Shown here: piece after piece, positions 42,967-52,157 of the stretch
Layout: each line of letters opens with the position of its first letter
Position numbering within the stretch: position 1 is the stretch's first letter
Assembly: GCA_025084515.1 (NCBI GenBank)
Contig: JAJAGP010000281.1
Span: 362,596-426,595 of the forward strand
DNA: 64,000 nucleotides
Source of the DNA: Ancistrus triradiatus
Taxonomy: Eukaryota; Chordata; Actinopteri; Siluriformes; Loricariidae
Direction of reading: 5' to 3'
Position numbers and translations under genes: made by a program
The notes under the pieces: model-generated
Told to the model about the DNA's origin: nothing
Seen by the model: the letters and a program-made list of their open reading frames with translations, nothing else
Database searches by the model: none

Positions 42967-43753
42967 TTATGAGTCGCCACGGGAGGGGCGAACTGCCAGG
43001 GTTGGCAGGACCCAAGTGCAGGACTGGCAGACAGAACCGCTAGTCGGCGGTGAGCAGATCAGGGCGCTCAACAGCCACGGGCGGTCGTCTGCATGAATGG
43101 GGCCAAACAAAGACAAGTGCTCGGTAAACTGAGCTTTGAACGGCGCTAGAAGTGCGACAGGTTTTAAACGAACAGATGTGATTGAGTAAAGGAAACTTGC
43201 CTTTAAACAGGACAGAGATCAGCGCCTTCAAAATGCGGCAGCGTTTAAACGCACAGTCCTGATTAAACGAAGGACACCTCCTTTTAAGAAGGGCAGAGAT
43301 CAGCGCTTGAAGCGCGGCAGCATTTAAACGCACGATAGAGAGTTAATAAAGGAATCCCACTCATTAGCGGAGCGACGGACGTGGCGGACTCGGTAAAGCG
43401 GGAAAAGCTCACCCTATGCTAGAAACTAAATCCTAACTTTACCTCGAGACTCCCGAACTCTACGTGGCCTGTCTTCTAAGCAAGACAGGTCTACTTGTAA
43501 AGCCTAACGGGGCGACGGGACGAGGGGCGAAACAAACCAACACGCCGGCGAAATTCATGAAGCAGAGTGAGGATGCCATGCCGGCCACTTTAAGACCACC
43601 TTTTATGGCCCGAGGGCAGGTGCTTCCGATTGCGGCCACTAGAGGACGCGGTCCCTTGCCGCTGCTGCCACGAGTGTGCCAGAACAGCTCTACCAGCCTC
43701 GAAGCTATTGCTGGGCCGATGCCACTCTCTAGTGTCCCTGGGACGGCTTATGA
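42967..43753. mobile_element. GC-rich inserted element, possibly a solo LTR
   Basis: A sharp rise in GC within AT-rich intron DNA. TTATGA occurs at both edges (42967-42972 and 43748-43753) and may be a target duplication. GGCAGGACCCAAGTGCAGGA near the start is typical of fish LTR sequence. There are no TG/CA termini, no ORF with a domain and no polypurine tract. The stretch CCTCGAGACTCCCGA is echoed at 60557 (CCTCGAGCCTCCCGA), so the two may be one family. Confidence 0.55.
43137..43370. repeat. Tandem repeat of about 81 bp, nearly three units
   Basis: CAGAGATCAGCGC recurs exactly 81 bp apart (43213 and 43294), and GCGGCAGCRTTTAAACGCAC recurs 79 bp apart (43235 and 43314). A more diverged unit lies before them. 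The minus strand stays open through two units with a 27-residue period. Confidence 0.85.
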
Positions 43754-43879
43754 TAGAAAATATGAGTTTTGGTGACCACTTTACTGTATACTTTTATTAT
43801 CAATGCATGCACATAGACCTGAGCTTATTTCTCAATTAGATCTTATAATATAGCATTCATTCCAACTTGATTATATTCG

Positions 43880-44165
43880 ACAATTGGTGATCGAGCCTTC
43901 TCAAGATCTGCCCCTAGACTCTGGAACTCTCTTCCTCCACTGGTCAAACAATCCAAATCACTCTCTGTATTCAAATCTAACCTGAAATCTTATCTCTTCG
44001 CACTTGCTTATAACCTTCCCCATGCTTTCACTGTCTGACTCTGCCTCTGCCTCTGTTGCTGTCTGTGTCAATGTTTTATTCATGTACTTTGAATTGTAAG
44101 CGTCTTTGGGTTCTTGATAAAGCGCTATATAAAAATAAATAATAATAATTATTATTATTAATATC
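43880..44165 (+). pseudogene. L2-like LINE C-terminal end and tail
   Basis: The frame reads RAFSRSAPRLWNSLPPLV and KSLSVFKSNLKSYLF, then a stop near 44038. The 3' tail carries GCGCTATATAAAAATAAAT and AATAATAATTATTATTATTA. This is the end of an L2-like ORF2 of another family than 46885-48281. 5'-truncated. Confidence 0.8.
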
Positions 44166-44534
44166 TGCTGAATGTCCACAACAATTTTGAAGCAGATGTG
44201 TGGTGGAAATTTTGAGGAATAACAACTTTAATGTCTACTTTTATTATCAATGCATGCATGTACATGTTTCATTTTAAAAGGGAAATGTTAAAAAAGCATC
44301 TACGTATTGCAACCTTTAAATTTCATGTTTTCATTTATGATTGTTACATAATCATAAATCATATAATCTTATTATAATTAGTCGACGAAAACTAGACTAA
44401 AACTAAATTCAGATGACTAAATTATGACTAAAACTAAACTACGTTTTAGTCAAAAGACTATGATTAAAACTAAATCAAAATTTGCTGTCAAAATTAACAC
44501 TGCCTACAGGTGTGCAGTATTACAGTCTAGTCAC

Positions 44535-44629
44535 CTCTTGGCAGAAGTGTGTCGTATAACCGCCTTCAGCAGATTCAGCGAATTCTGTCCATGGCTCCTT
44601 CTCTCTTGTGCAGAAAGCAAATGGCATTG
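44535..44629 (-). CDS. upb1: upb1 (beta-ureidopropionase) exon, probably exon 4
   Basis: The 95-bp block encodes, after two bases of a split codon, MPFAFCTREKEPWTEF and AESAEGGYTTHFCQE. This is the segment just before the 41256-41417 exon in vertebrate UPB1. It follows TTTTTGCCCACAG and precedes GTGACT on the minus strand. The 3' end is phase 0, so it joins LAKKYN of the next exon without a shift. The preceding exon, which would carry the catalytic Glu, was not found up to the window end. The intron between the two exons is 3117 bp. Confidence 0.92.
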
Positions 44630-44693
44630 CTGTGGGCAAAAAGGAAATCTTATTGTGTCTTAATACAAATATTATCTAACTGTGAATCTATCT

Positions 44694-45030
44694 AATTATA
44701 AAATGAATACACAAAAAAGGATTTTACAAGCGTCTCCTAAATTCCTTTAACAAAATAGTTGTGTTGTTAGACTGCTGCATAACAATATATATTTACACAG
44801 ATCATTTTGAAATTTGACTCTCTCACCACTTGGGTGATGAGACAGGCTAAAACATTTGCAGTGATGAACAGTAATGACAAATGACTAACATGATCAAATT
44901 GTGAATTATAAAATGAATACATAAAAACCCGAACTTTACGAGTACCCACACTAATAAATGCCTTTAATTATGGAGTGTTATTGTTAGACTGCTGCATAAC
45001 AATATATACATTCACAGAATCATTGAAAAA
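44694..45030. repeat. Tandem duplication of about 210-217 bp
   Basis: AATTATAAAATGAATACA (44694 and 44904) and GTTAGACTGCTGCATAACAA (44766 and 44983) recur in the same order. They lie in AT-rich upb1 intron DNA upstream of the 44535-44629 exon. Confidence 0.8.
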
Positions 45031-45064
45031 AAAAACATATATAAATAAATAAAAACATTTTTTA

Positions 45065-45067
<3 letters not shown>

Positions 45068-45104
<37 letters not shown>
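45068..45104. repeat. (AAT)n microsatellite
   Basis: About 12 AAT units. Confidence 0.97.
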
Positions 45105-45106
<2 letters not shown>

Positions 45107-45179
45107 CAAGAATGTGCTGTTGGAATATAATGAAATGATGAATGTAATGATATATGCAAGTTATTACAATATTAGAGCT

Positions 45180-46480
45180 AAAGGATAGATTTTTGGGGAA
45201 AACTACACAATTGAAAGGAGGCTCTAGTACCCTGTTAGGCCACCTCTATCCTGGATACAAGATGAGATACAGATGGACATTGGAGGCATACAGGTTCTTA
45301 AGATCCTGCACACACTTTGTAACGACCCCCAGCACGGTGTGGACACTGCTGGTAGTTCTGACTTGGCTGTTTGATCGGGATCCACACAGGGCCCGATATA
45401 GTGCACGAGCCCATTGATTGCGGCACGATTGTTATCAGCTGTCAGCAGCATTATTTAAGTGTTCGCTTTCCTGCTGACAGCGCTCTAACCTTGCGTTTAT
45501 TACTACGTGGATCGCGCATTCCTGAGCGCAATCCTGAGCATGTTCGTCAGGCTAGAGGGGGATGGTAGATAGGCTAGGGGTCGTCGGGACGATGCCCCTT
45601 GCTGAAAAATGACAATTGGAAGACACAGGATATCCTGCTGAAACATGTCCTTCGTATCACCACTAGGCGTGACTGACTGTCGTATGAGATGGCTCCCCAG
45701 ATCATCACAAGAGCAGTTGGGGCAGTGTGTAATTCCAGAGCAAATGCAGGACTAAAGCGCTCACCATGAGGCCTCCATACTCAAACTGAACCGTTGTCAG
45801 ATCCCCAACAAAACCTAGATTCGTCACTAAAGATGACACAGTTCTGGTCCGTAGTAGTCCAGCAGTCTCGTTCACAACACCACTGCAAACGAAAGTGACA
45901 GTGACTGGCTGTCAATGGCAGGAGACGTAATGAGCGCAATGACAACAAATTTCCTTCTGCTAAGCACCATGAAATGGTCTGGGCAGAGACGGGGGTGTGT
46001 AGTGGAGATGCCACCTGTATCTTGATGGAGGACTATGAACTCGTGAGAGCTTCTTGTGATTGAAGGCGGATCAAACAAGCCTCTGGAGCCCGTGTCTAGA
46101 GCCCGTTCGCTGTGTGTGCATACCCTCACAGAACCACTGCTCCCAACACTACTTCTAACAGCTAGGTCAGAATAGCCTAGATGGCAAGCAATTAGTTGAA
46201 AATGACCATCCTGCTTCTCTCAGTCCAATAATGCTCCCCAAAGTCTGTCAACTGGGCAAAATGTCTTTGAGTGCATCATAGAGTAATATTTACCAGTCAA
46301 CAATCTCTCATCATGAAGTAGACTACCCAAATGTAACCTGTGAGAGCCATTTTATAAAGCACTTTTATGCCTTTTTGTGGCAAGACCCAGTGTCTAATCA
46401 GACCACACCTGTAATCATTTACATATCTGCCTGAGACATAACCGCATGCCACGTTTTGCAGCAATTTGACATTTATCTGC
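45180..46480 (-). mobile_element. Tc1-like element (third family), split by an LTR fragment
   Basis: Minus-strand transposase remains (46150-45600) read HFRLQWCCERDCWTTTDQN, VIFSDESRFCWGSDN (catalytic Asp) and TAPTALVMIWGAISYDSQ. The upstream region (46480-46300) with GTAATCATTTACATATC is shared in inverse with 62070-62170, so it is the terminal repeat. A GC-richer block at 45318-45597 interrupts the downstream side, after which CTCTAGTACCCTGTTAGGCC belongs to the element again. Several frameshifts are present. Confidence 0.75.
45318..45597 (+). mobile_element. LTR-like fragment in the Tc1-like element
   Basis: It begins TGTAACGACCCCC. CAGCTGTCAGCAGCATTATTTAAG at 45436-45460 parallels CACCTGTCAGTAGTGC TATTTAAG in the solo LTR at 48540-49919, so both likely share an LTR promoter family. 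The end is not clear. Confidence 0.5.
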
Positions 46481-46884
46481 ATGCTTTATTTCTTTTGTCA
46501 GTGAGTGTGTTTGATCCTGTTATTTGATACTTTTTACTTTCAATCCACTACATTTCAAAGTAAAAAAAAATAGTACTTGTATCTCCACAACATTTATGAA
46601 ACTTCAGTTATTACTTGCTACTTTTGAGCAAAGAAAATCTAAATAGCGGTACAATATTATATTGCACATTACATACTGTAATATGTATTGTGGTGCCATA
46701 ATGATGGAACTGCCTATGTGTGTGTATACTTCTTTTGTAAAGCGGTAAATTCTCCCAACCCCCATTTGCTCTGTATAGCAAATTGAACAGAGGGTTAATT
46801 AAGAAACACAATTATAATAAGAATAATTTTAAAAAATGTGTAAATATTTCTTGAGAAAACATACTAATTAAACAATAGATTATC
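46481..46884. other. AT-rich stretch, no gene seen
   Basis: No coding block, repeat pair or RNA gene that I recognise. Confidence 0.5.
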
Positions 46885-48281
46885 CAGTCAAGGATGCTTC
46901 TCTCTAATGACTCTAAAGTCATAATGCTATTTGCTGATCAAGTGTGTTAACTTAGAAATATCCTCTCTTTTAATGATGCAGAGAAACTGGTTCATGCGTT
47001 TATATCCTCAAGATTGGATTACTGTAACGCCTTACTTACTGGATGCTCTAGTAAATCTATAAATAAACTTCAATTAGTTCAGAATGCAGCCACCCAGGTG
47101 CTAACTCGAACTAGAAAATTTGATCATATCACTCCTGTTCTATCATCACTGCACAGGCTACCAGTTAAATTCCGCATTGATTACAAAATACTTCTTATAA
47201 CTTAGAACTTCTACATAGCCTGACCCCACATTATCTGAGTGAACTCTTAGAGTTTTACAATCTAGCTCATCTACTTCGTTCGCAGGGTGCAGGACTTCTT
47301 TTAGTTCCTAAAATTAAAAAAGTCACAGCAAGGGGAAAGGCTTTCTCATACATGGTCCCCCAACTATGGAAAAAACTACCCACTTTCGTTCGAGACTCAG
47401 ACACTCTCCAAAATTTTAAGTCTAGGCTAAAGACATACTTATTTACGCAGGCTTTTGACTAGATTTAGACCGGGATGCATGGCTTGGGTCACTGGGGCCG
47501 GAGTCTGGAGTCATGTCTGGCCTGCCTGCCTTGTCTTTTAACCAGGAATGTCAGGTGGGCGGTCTGGCTGAACTGGGCTTTGGTCCTCTTGATCTTGACT
47601 CATGCATTCTTGCCTTAGACTAAGGGCAGAGCTGGGGGTTCACAGTCAAAGAGTCTTAAGGTGATCAGAGACATTGGGTTGTGTCTTCTGCTTCCCGTGG
47701 GGTTGCCGATGTCTCATGTGATCCCTCTTGTCTGTACCTACCAGTTCTCCTCTTTCTAGCTATGCTGATATAGCTAATGCTGCCGGGGTCTCATGCTTCA
47801 CATGGCATCAGTGATTGTTAATAGACACTGTGCTCTTAATCAATAACTAACTACATTTTCTGTTTCTCTCAGAGCTGTGTTCCGGTACCAGTTCCAGCCC
47901 CACACATGATGTTCATCCGCTTCAGCTTCACTTAAGCTGCTTCCGTCATCAGCTTCAGCCTCCTTATCATACCCGGGCCACTTAATGTCGATGTGCATAT
48001 TTCACATTTTATTTGAACTATGACTCCATGACTTTAGTTTTGTTCTTAGATTTATCAACTACGTCGCCCAAGGAGGTTGGGTCCCTTTTTGAGTCTTGGT
48101 CCTCCCAAGGTTTCTTCCTCATAACACTTATGGAGTTTTTCCTTTCCACTGTCGCCCTAGGCTTGCTCAATTTGGGATTGGACGTAGATATTAGGAGATA
48201 ATCTAAACTTGTAAAGTTGCTTTGAGACAATGCTCCATTGTACAAAGGGCTATATAAATAAATCTGACTTGACTTGACTTA
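46885..48281 (+). pseudogene. L2-like LINE: RT C-terminus and 3' UTR
   Basis: The frame from about 46980 reads KLVHAFISSRLDYCNALLT, SINKLQLVQNAATQVL, HITPVLSSLHRLPV and, after a small shift near 47205, LWKKLPTFVRD and SRLKTYLFTQAFD, then a stop (47461). This is the C-terminal end of an L2-type ORF2. About 820 bp of 3' UTR follows and ends in GACTTGACTTGACTT repeats. The last 250 bp are also found alone at 24611-24858 and 31938-32079, and at the end of the ORF1-only element at 52158-53834. Confidence 0.88.
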
Positions 48282-48539
48282 AACAACAGCAAAATGAAGA
48301 CAGTATCAAATATTAAGTACTATTCATAAGAAAACTAAACTGCTGTTGTCTCACTGCAAGAACACATCCGGAATGAAGAGATCAGAGCAAGTTAGAGCTA
48401 GTAATGAATTAAAAAAAAAAAAAATAATGATGTTATTTCAAAAACGTCATGTCAACAAGTGATTATAATCATGATTTGATACAAAAGCGGCATTCACAAA
48501 AGCATAGAAGGGCAGTTGACCTCCAGTTTGTCAACAGAT

Positions 48540-49919
48540 TGTTAGGGCCTACACTTTGGCCGTCAGTGGCCAGTGATGGTCCTTCACAGCAGTGTCTGCT
48601 CTCCCCACTTTTCTGGGGATTCCCCTGAGCTGACAGTAGAGGCCACTGTTGGCTCAGTTATCGTGTGGAATCCCCACATTCCAGTGTATTCACGTTGGCA
48701 TTACTGATTGGCAATGTGATTGCGTTGGGAAGCGATTGCACCTGTCAGTAGTGCTATTTAAGAGCACGCTTTGCCACTGACAGGCGCCGCATCCTCGCCT
48801 ACGTTTTGTGTACTGTTCGCCTTTCGCTACGGTTTATAGTTTTTGATCGCTTTCTTGCTGCTCGGATCTTTCTCCTTTTTTCCTTCAGGGACAACGGTAT
48901 AAGTTCTCCCGCAAACGGGGGGACTTGAGTAAAGCGAAAACGCTTGAGGTATTTGCCAGGGCCTTAGGTAGGAAAGGGAAAGCTCATTCACGCTTTGGAG
49001 TGGCGTTAGGCCATCCGGAAGCGTCTTTCTCCGACCAGCTTCAGCGATCGCGGCTCGGCCGCTTTTTCTGCGCTTGTGTGCATCTCCCCGGCTCTGGTGC
49101 CACACTCCAGTGAGCGATCAGCCAGGAGTATCCGTGGTACGTTCCTGCTGGGGACCTGCATCAGCCTCATGCTCCCTTTGGTACAGGGAGCACCGTGATA
49201 TGCTCTTTGCAGGCTTTCCACTTGATCTCATGCTCCCATGGAATCGGGGGGACCGTGAGTTTTCTCTGCCGATATCTCAGCGTGAGTGATTCGATTCAGA
49301 GTCACTCGCTCAAACTCTGAGCGCGCTGTTGTCGCACTGCGCACGCGCACCTCCAGTATTCTTTGGCTTTTTCCGGCGCAGCCGAGCTCTAGCGAGCAGA
49401 GCTCGGGCTAGAAACGCTCGGATCCTTTCTGCGCATGTGCGAATCGCTGTTCGCGCTCCGCGCCTTAATCTTGTTAATAATCGCGTTAAAACGTCCGTTT
49501 TTGATCGTGCTGCTTATCAGCGTGCGCCTCTTATTTGTTTTGGTTTCCGTCGTAGTTTTTAGACAGTTTAAACCTTATTTTGAGTCCGCTTCAGGCATCT
49601 CCTTTGTCTGCTGTTCAGCTTACCTGCTCTTCCTCCCATGTCCTAGTGTCTGGCGCCGTGGCAAACCGTGATTACACTCGTCTCTGACACTAGGGTTCGG
49701 GGGTTCGAGTCCCAGGTCCTGTATTAACTGCAGGCTTGGTTATTATTTATTATTGCTTATCATTTATCATCATTTATTTTGGTTCACTAATTCCATCTGG
49801 AGCTAACTGCACTTGGTCCTAACACAGAATAAAATAATATATTGTTGAAAAGAAATATTTGTTTATTGTTTTGTTCTTTAACGGTTCGCCAGCCCTCAGC
49901 ATCATGGCGTACCGTAACA
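48540..49919 (+). mobile_element. Solo LTR, 1380 bp, with 5-bp target duplication
   Basis: It starts TGTTAGGGCC and ends CCGTAACA, inverted TGTTA/TAACA termini. CAGAT flanks both sides (48535-48539 and 49920-49924). A TATTTAAG box lies at 48761-48768 and an AATAAA at 49827. There is no internal region, so LTR-LTR recombination removed it. Part of the sequence (49330-49560) is rich in GCGC and CGC steps. Confidence 0.9.
49645..49725 (+). other. tRNA-like segment within the solo LTR
   Basis: TGGCGCCGTGGC (49651-49662) resembles a Pol III A box and GGGGGTTCGAGTCCC (49699-49713) contains a perfect B box GGTTCGAGTCC. Spacing (about 40 bp) is near that of tRNA genes. A full cloverleaf is not evident: no acceptor stem pairing that I can find. 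It could be a SINE head or tRNA pseudogene captured by the LTR. Confidence 0.45.
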
Positions 49920-49989
49920 CAGATGTGTGACAACTATTGTAATGTATAAAAACAATGTTCCTCAAAGAAAGATGGGAAGAAATTTACAT

Positions 49990-50290
49990 ATTTCAGTTCT
50001 GACTTTTTCTGATTTGACTTATTTTGCATATTCTTGTTGAAAAATGTATGGACATCCCTGGAAAAAGATGTTGTCTTACAGGAATTAATGTTGCTCTAAA
50101 ATCTCTATGTACTTTTCTGCATTGATCCTGCCAACACAGAACTGACAATGACCTTTTGCCAAGTGAACTGACCCAACCCCATACCATAAAAGACCCTGAA
50201 TTTTCTTCTTGAAGCTGATAATAGTCTGGATGATCCTTTTCTTCTCTAGTTTGGAACCCATGGCATCCATTTTTTAATTTCTCTGGGCTC
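49990..50290 (-). pseudogene. Tc1-like transposase fragment (fourth family)
   Basis: Minus-strand frames read GFQTREEKDHPDYYQLQEE, SGSFMVWGWVSSLGK and, in another frame, CQFCVGRINAEKYIEILEQH. These match the middle of a Tc1-type DDE transposase, before the second catalytic Asp. N- and C-terminal parts are missing. Confidence 0.7.
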
Positions 50291-50815
50291 AGGGGCATCC
50301 TGTATGGGCGATCAAATGTGTATTGTTGTCAAATGAATCATTACTCCAGGGTACTTTTTTTTTTTTTTAAATGAACATTGTATGCTTTTTATTTTTGTAT
50401 TTTCCATACCGTCCCTACTTTTTCTGATTTGGGGTTGTACATTTAAAAGTACATTTCACTTGACACTTTGAATCAAGGACTTTGCCTAATGCATTACTGA
50501 TTAGGCAGATAAACCTCAACCAATTCCAATGACATTTCTTCTAAGATGATCAGTGGGGGAAAAACATAAAAAACAGTGTCTCATTAGATTGCTCCCATTA
50601 ATGGCTGGTCACCACATAACTGAGAGATATGGGACAATGCTATGGGATATGGGACATGATATGGGACAATGCTGATGGTCTTAAAATACATACTTAAATT
50701 GGCTGTATCTCCAGGATTACCTGATAAGTCTTTGTTCTTTCTGCAATCCAATATTTCAGAGAATAGACAGTTGTATGTAGATGTTTGCCAAAACTGCTAA
50801 CTCTGCCCAAAGCAT

Positions 50816-50885
50816 GCTCAAAAAAATAAAGGGAACACTTGAAGTTATATTGTGTTGTTTAAGTGTTCCCTTTATTTTTTTGAGC
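50816..50885. repeat. Perfect 25-bp inverted repeat (MITE-like hairpin)
   Basis: The arm 50816-50840 (GCTCAAAAAAATAAAGGG then AACACTT) is exactly complementary to 50861-50885 across a 20-base loop. TA-rich sequence follows the right arm. It is likely a minimal transposon derivative whose two terminal repeats nearly meet. Confidence 0.9.
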
Positions 50886-51474
50886 AGTATATATTGAGCA
50901 CTATCCCCAGCAGATAACTAATAAGATAACTAACCCAGCAGAAACTAATACATGTGTGGACATTGAGATTTGAAAGTACACACAAATATTTAAAAAAAAG
51001 TAATCCACCAAAACCAGATAGGGGGACTACATGTCTTCATTCAAGGGAGAAACAGCAGTCTTTGATTGGGGAGGTTTTTTTAGATAATTTTCCTTGTGTT
51101 AAAACTGGAAGTGACATCAGACTTCCTGTTTGGTTCTATATAAGCCTCCCTTGTAACAAGAAGCAAGAAAACCATGATTGAGTGTTAGCGGGGTTGGGAG
51201 AGGAATAACTATGTTGGTCTCCACCATTGCAATTATTATTCAGGAGTTATTATGCAATAATTATGTGATGTCAGCAGTATCTGTTAGTGTTGACGGAAAT
51301 AATTATACTGCTCATAGGGTGATGTCTGCGATTCATGTGCAGGGCTCCCATAATTCAGGAAGATAAAGTAGATTGTGGTTATCAACACAGATATTTTATT
51401 TGTATGTCAACCAATGACATGTTGGTGTCATTAGCATCTTTGGGTGTTTGAATTCACCAAAAGTATTTACACCT
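50886..51474. other. Stretch with no recognised gene
   Basis: Moderately AT-rich DNA. TATATAAGCCTCCCTTG at 51137 looks promoter-like, and a 62-codon frame from 51178 follows it, but nothing identifies it as real. Confidence 0.4.
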
Positions 51475-52157
51475 ACTAGTTTCTACACATACTGCCATTT
51501 TATCAGTTCCACCGTACAGATGCACTTTGTAGTTCTACAATTATAGAATGAAGTCCATCTGTTTCACTACACAATTTGTTAGTTCCATTTACTCTGTTCT
51601 CTGATGGTCTTTTGTGACAGGACTGCCACAGATCAGGTACTGTTTGGGTGGTGGATCATTCTCAACACTGCAGTGACAGACATGGTGGTGGTGTTGGTGT
51701 GCGTTGTGTTGGTATGAGTGGATCAGTCAAAGCAGTGCTGCTGGAGTTTTTAAACATCACAGTGTCACTTCTGCACTGAAAATAGTCCACCAACCAAAAA
51801 TGTCCAGCCACTCAGCAACAAATGAGCTACTGTCTCTGACTTCAAATCTATAAGGTGGTGCAATATGGTAGCTTTGTCTAATATAGTGCACAGTAAGTGA
51901 AAACAGTGTTTAAAAATTCCAGCAGCACTGCTATCCAAGCATACACACACTATCACTCCAGGACCACAATAATGTCACTGCAGTTCAGAAAATTATCCAC
52001 CAACCAAGTAGTAAATGATCGATGTTGGTCCTATGGGGGTCCTAATCATTATAGAACAGAGTAAAAGGGACAAACAAAGTATGAAGAAAAACAGACTATA
52101 GTCTATAACTGTAGAACTACAAAGCACAGGAAGAGTTTCAATAAGTGCTATGGTAAG
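51475..52157. mobile_element. Foldback (palindromic) DNA element, main part
   Basis: Left half and right half are inverted copies: for example GTGGTGGATCATTCTCAACAC TGCAGTGAC (51649-51678) pairs with GTCACTGCAGTTCAGAAAATT (51976 on), GTAGTTCTACAATTATAG (51529) pairs with 52098-52115, and AGCAGTGCTGCTGGAGTTTTTAAAC pairs with TTTAAAAATTCCAGCAGCACTGC. It has no coding sequence. The outer right end (GTAGAAACAAGT) is displaced to 53871-53882 by a LINE insertion. Confidence 0.85.

Larger units (their letters stand above)
42820..44235. repeat. Local repeat unit, two copies, each split by an insertion
   Basis: ATTCCAACTTGATT.TATTC, GTTTGAAGCAGAT and ATTATCAATGCATGC recur. The first unit (42820-42966, resuming at 43754) is split by a GC-rich element. 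The second (43790-43879, resuming at 44160) is split by a LINE 3' end. Confidence 0.65.
41418..44534 (-). other. upb1: upb1 intron between the two exons
   Basis: The intron holds an AT-rich tandem duplication (41869-42500), a repeat unit near 42820-44235, a GC-rich insertion (42967-43753) and a LINE 3' end (43880-44165). No extra exon is seen inside. Confidence 0.75.
48410..50445 (-). mobile_element. ACAACCCC-type DNA element remnants around a solo LTR
   Basis: The outer end at 50420-50441 is the inverse of the terminus at 37919. The stretch 48410-48539 (GTGATTATAATCATGATTTG) resembles the continuation of the 37919 element (GTGATTTCAAACAGG). It resumes at 49925 with GTGACAACTATTGTAATG. A 1.38-kb LTR sits between. 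A transposase fragment of Tc1 type is at 49990-50290; I cannot tell if it belongs to this element. Confidence 0.55.

Noticed and set aside
49645..49725. Calling a functional tRNA gene
   Set aside because: A and B boxes are present but no cloverleaf acceptor pairing or anticodon arm could be drawn.
51178..51366. 62-codon ORF after a TATATAAG box
   Set aside because: Short, no recognisable domain, splice sites or homology visible.
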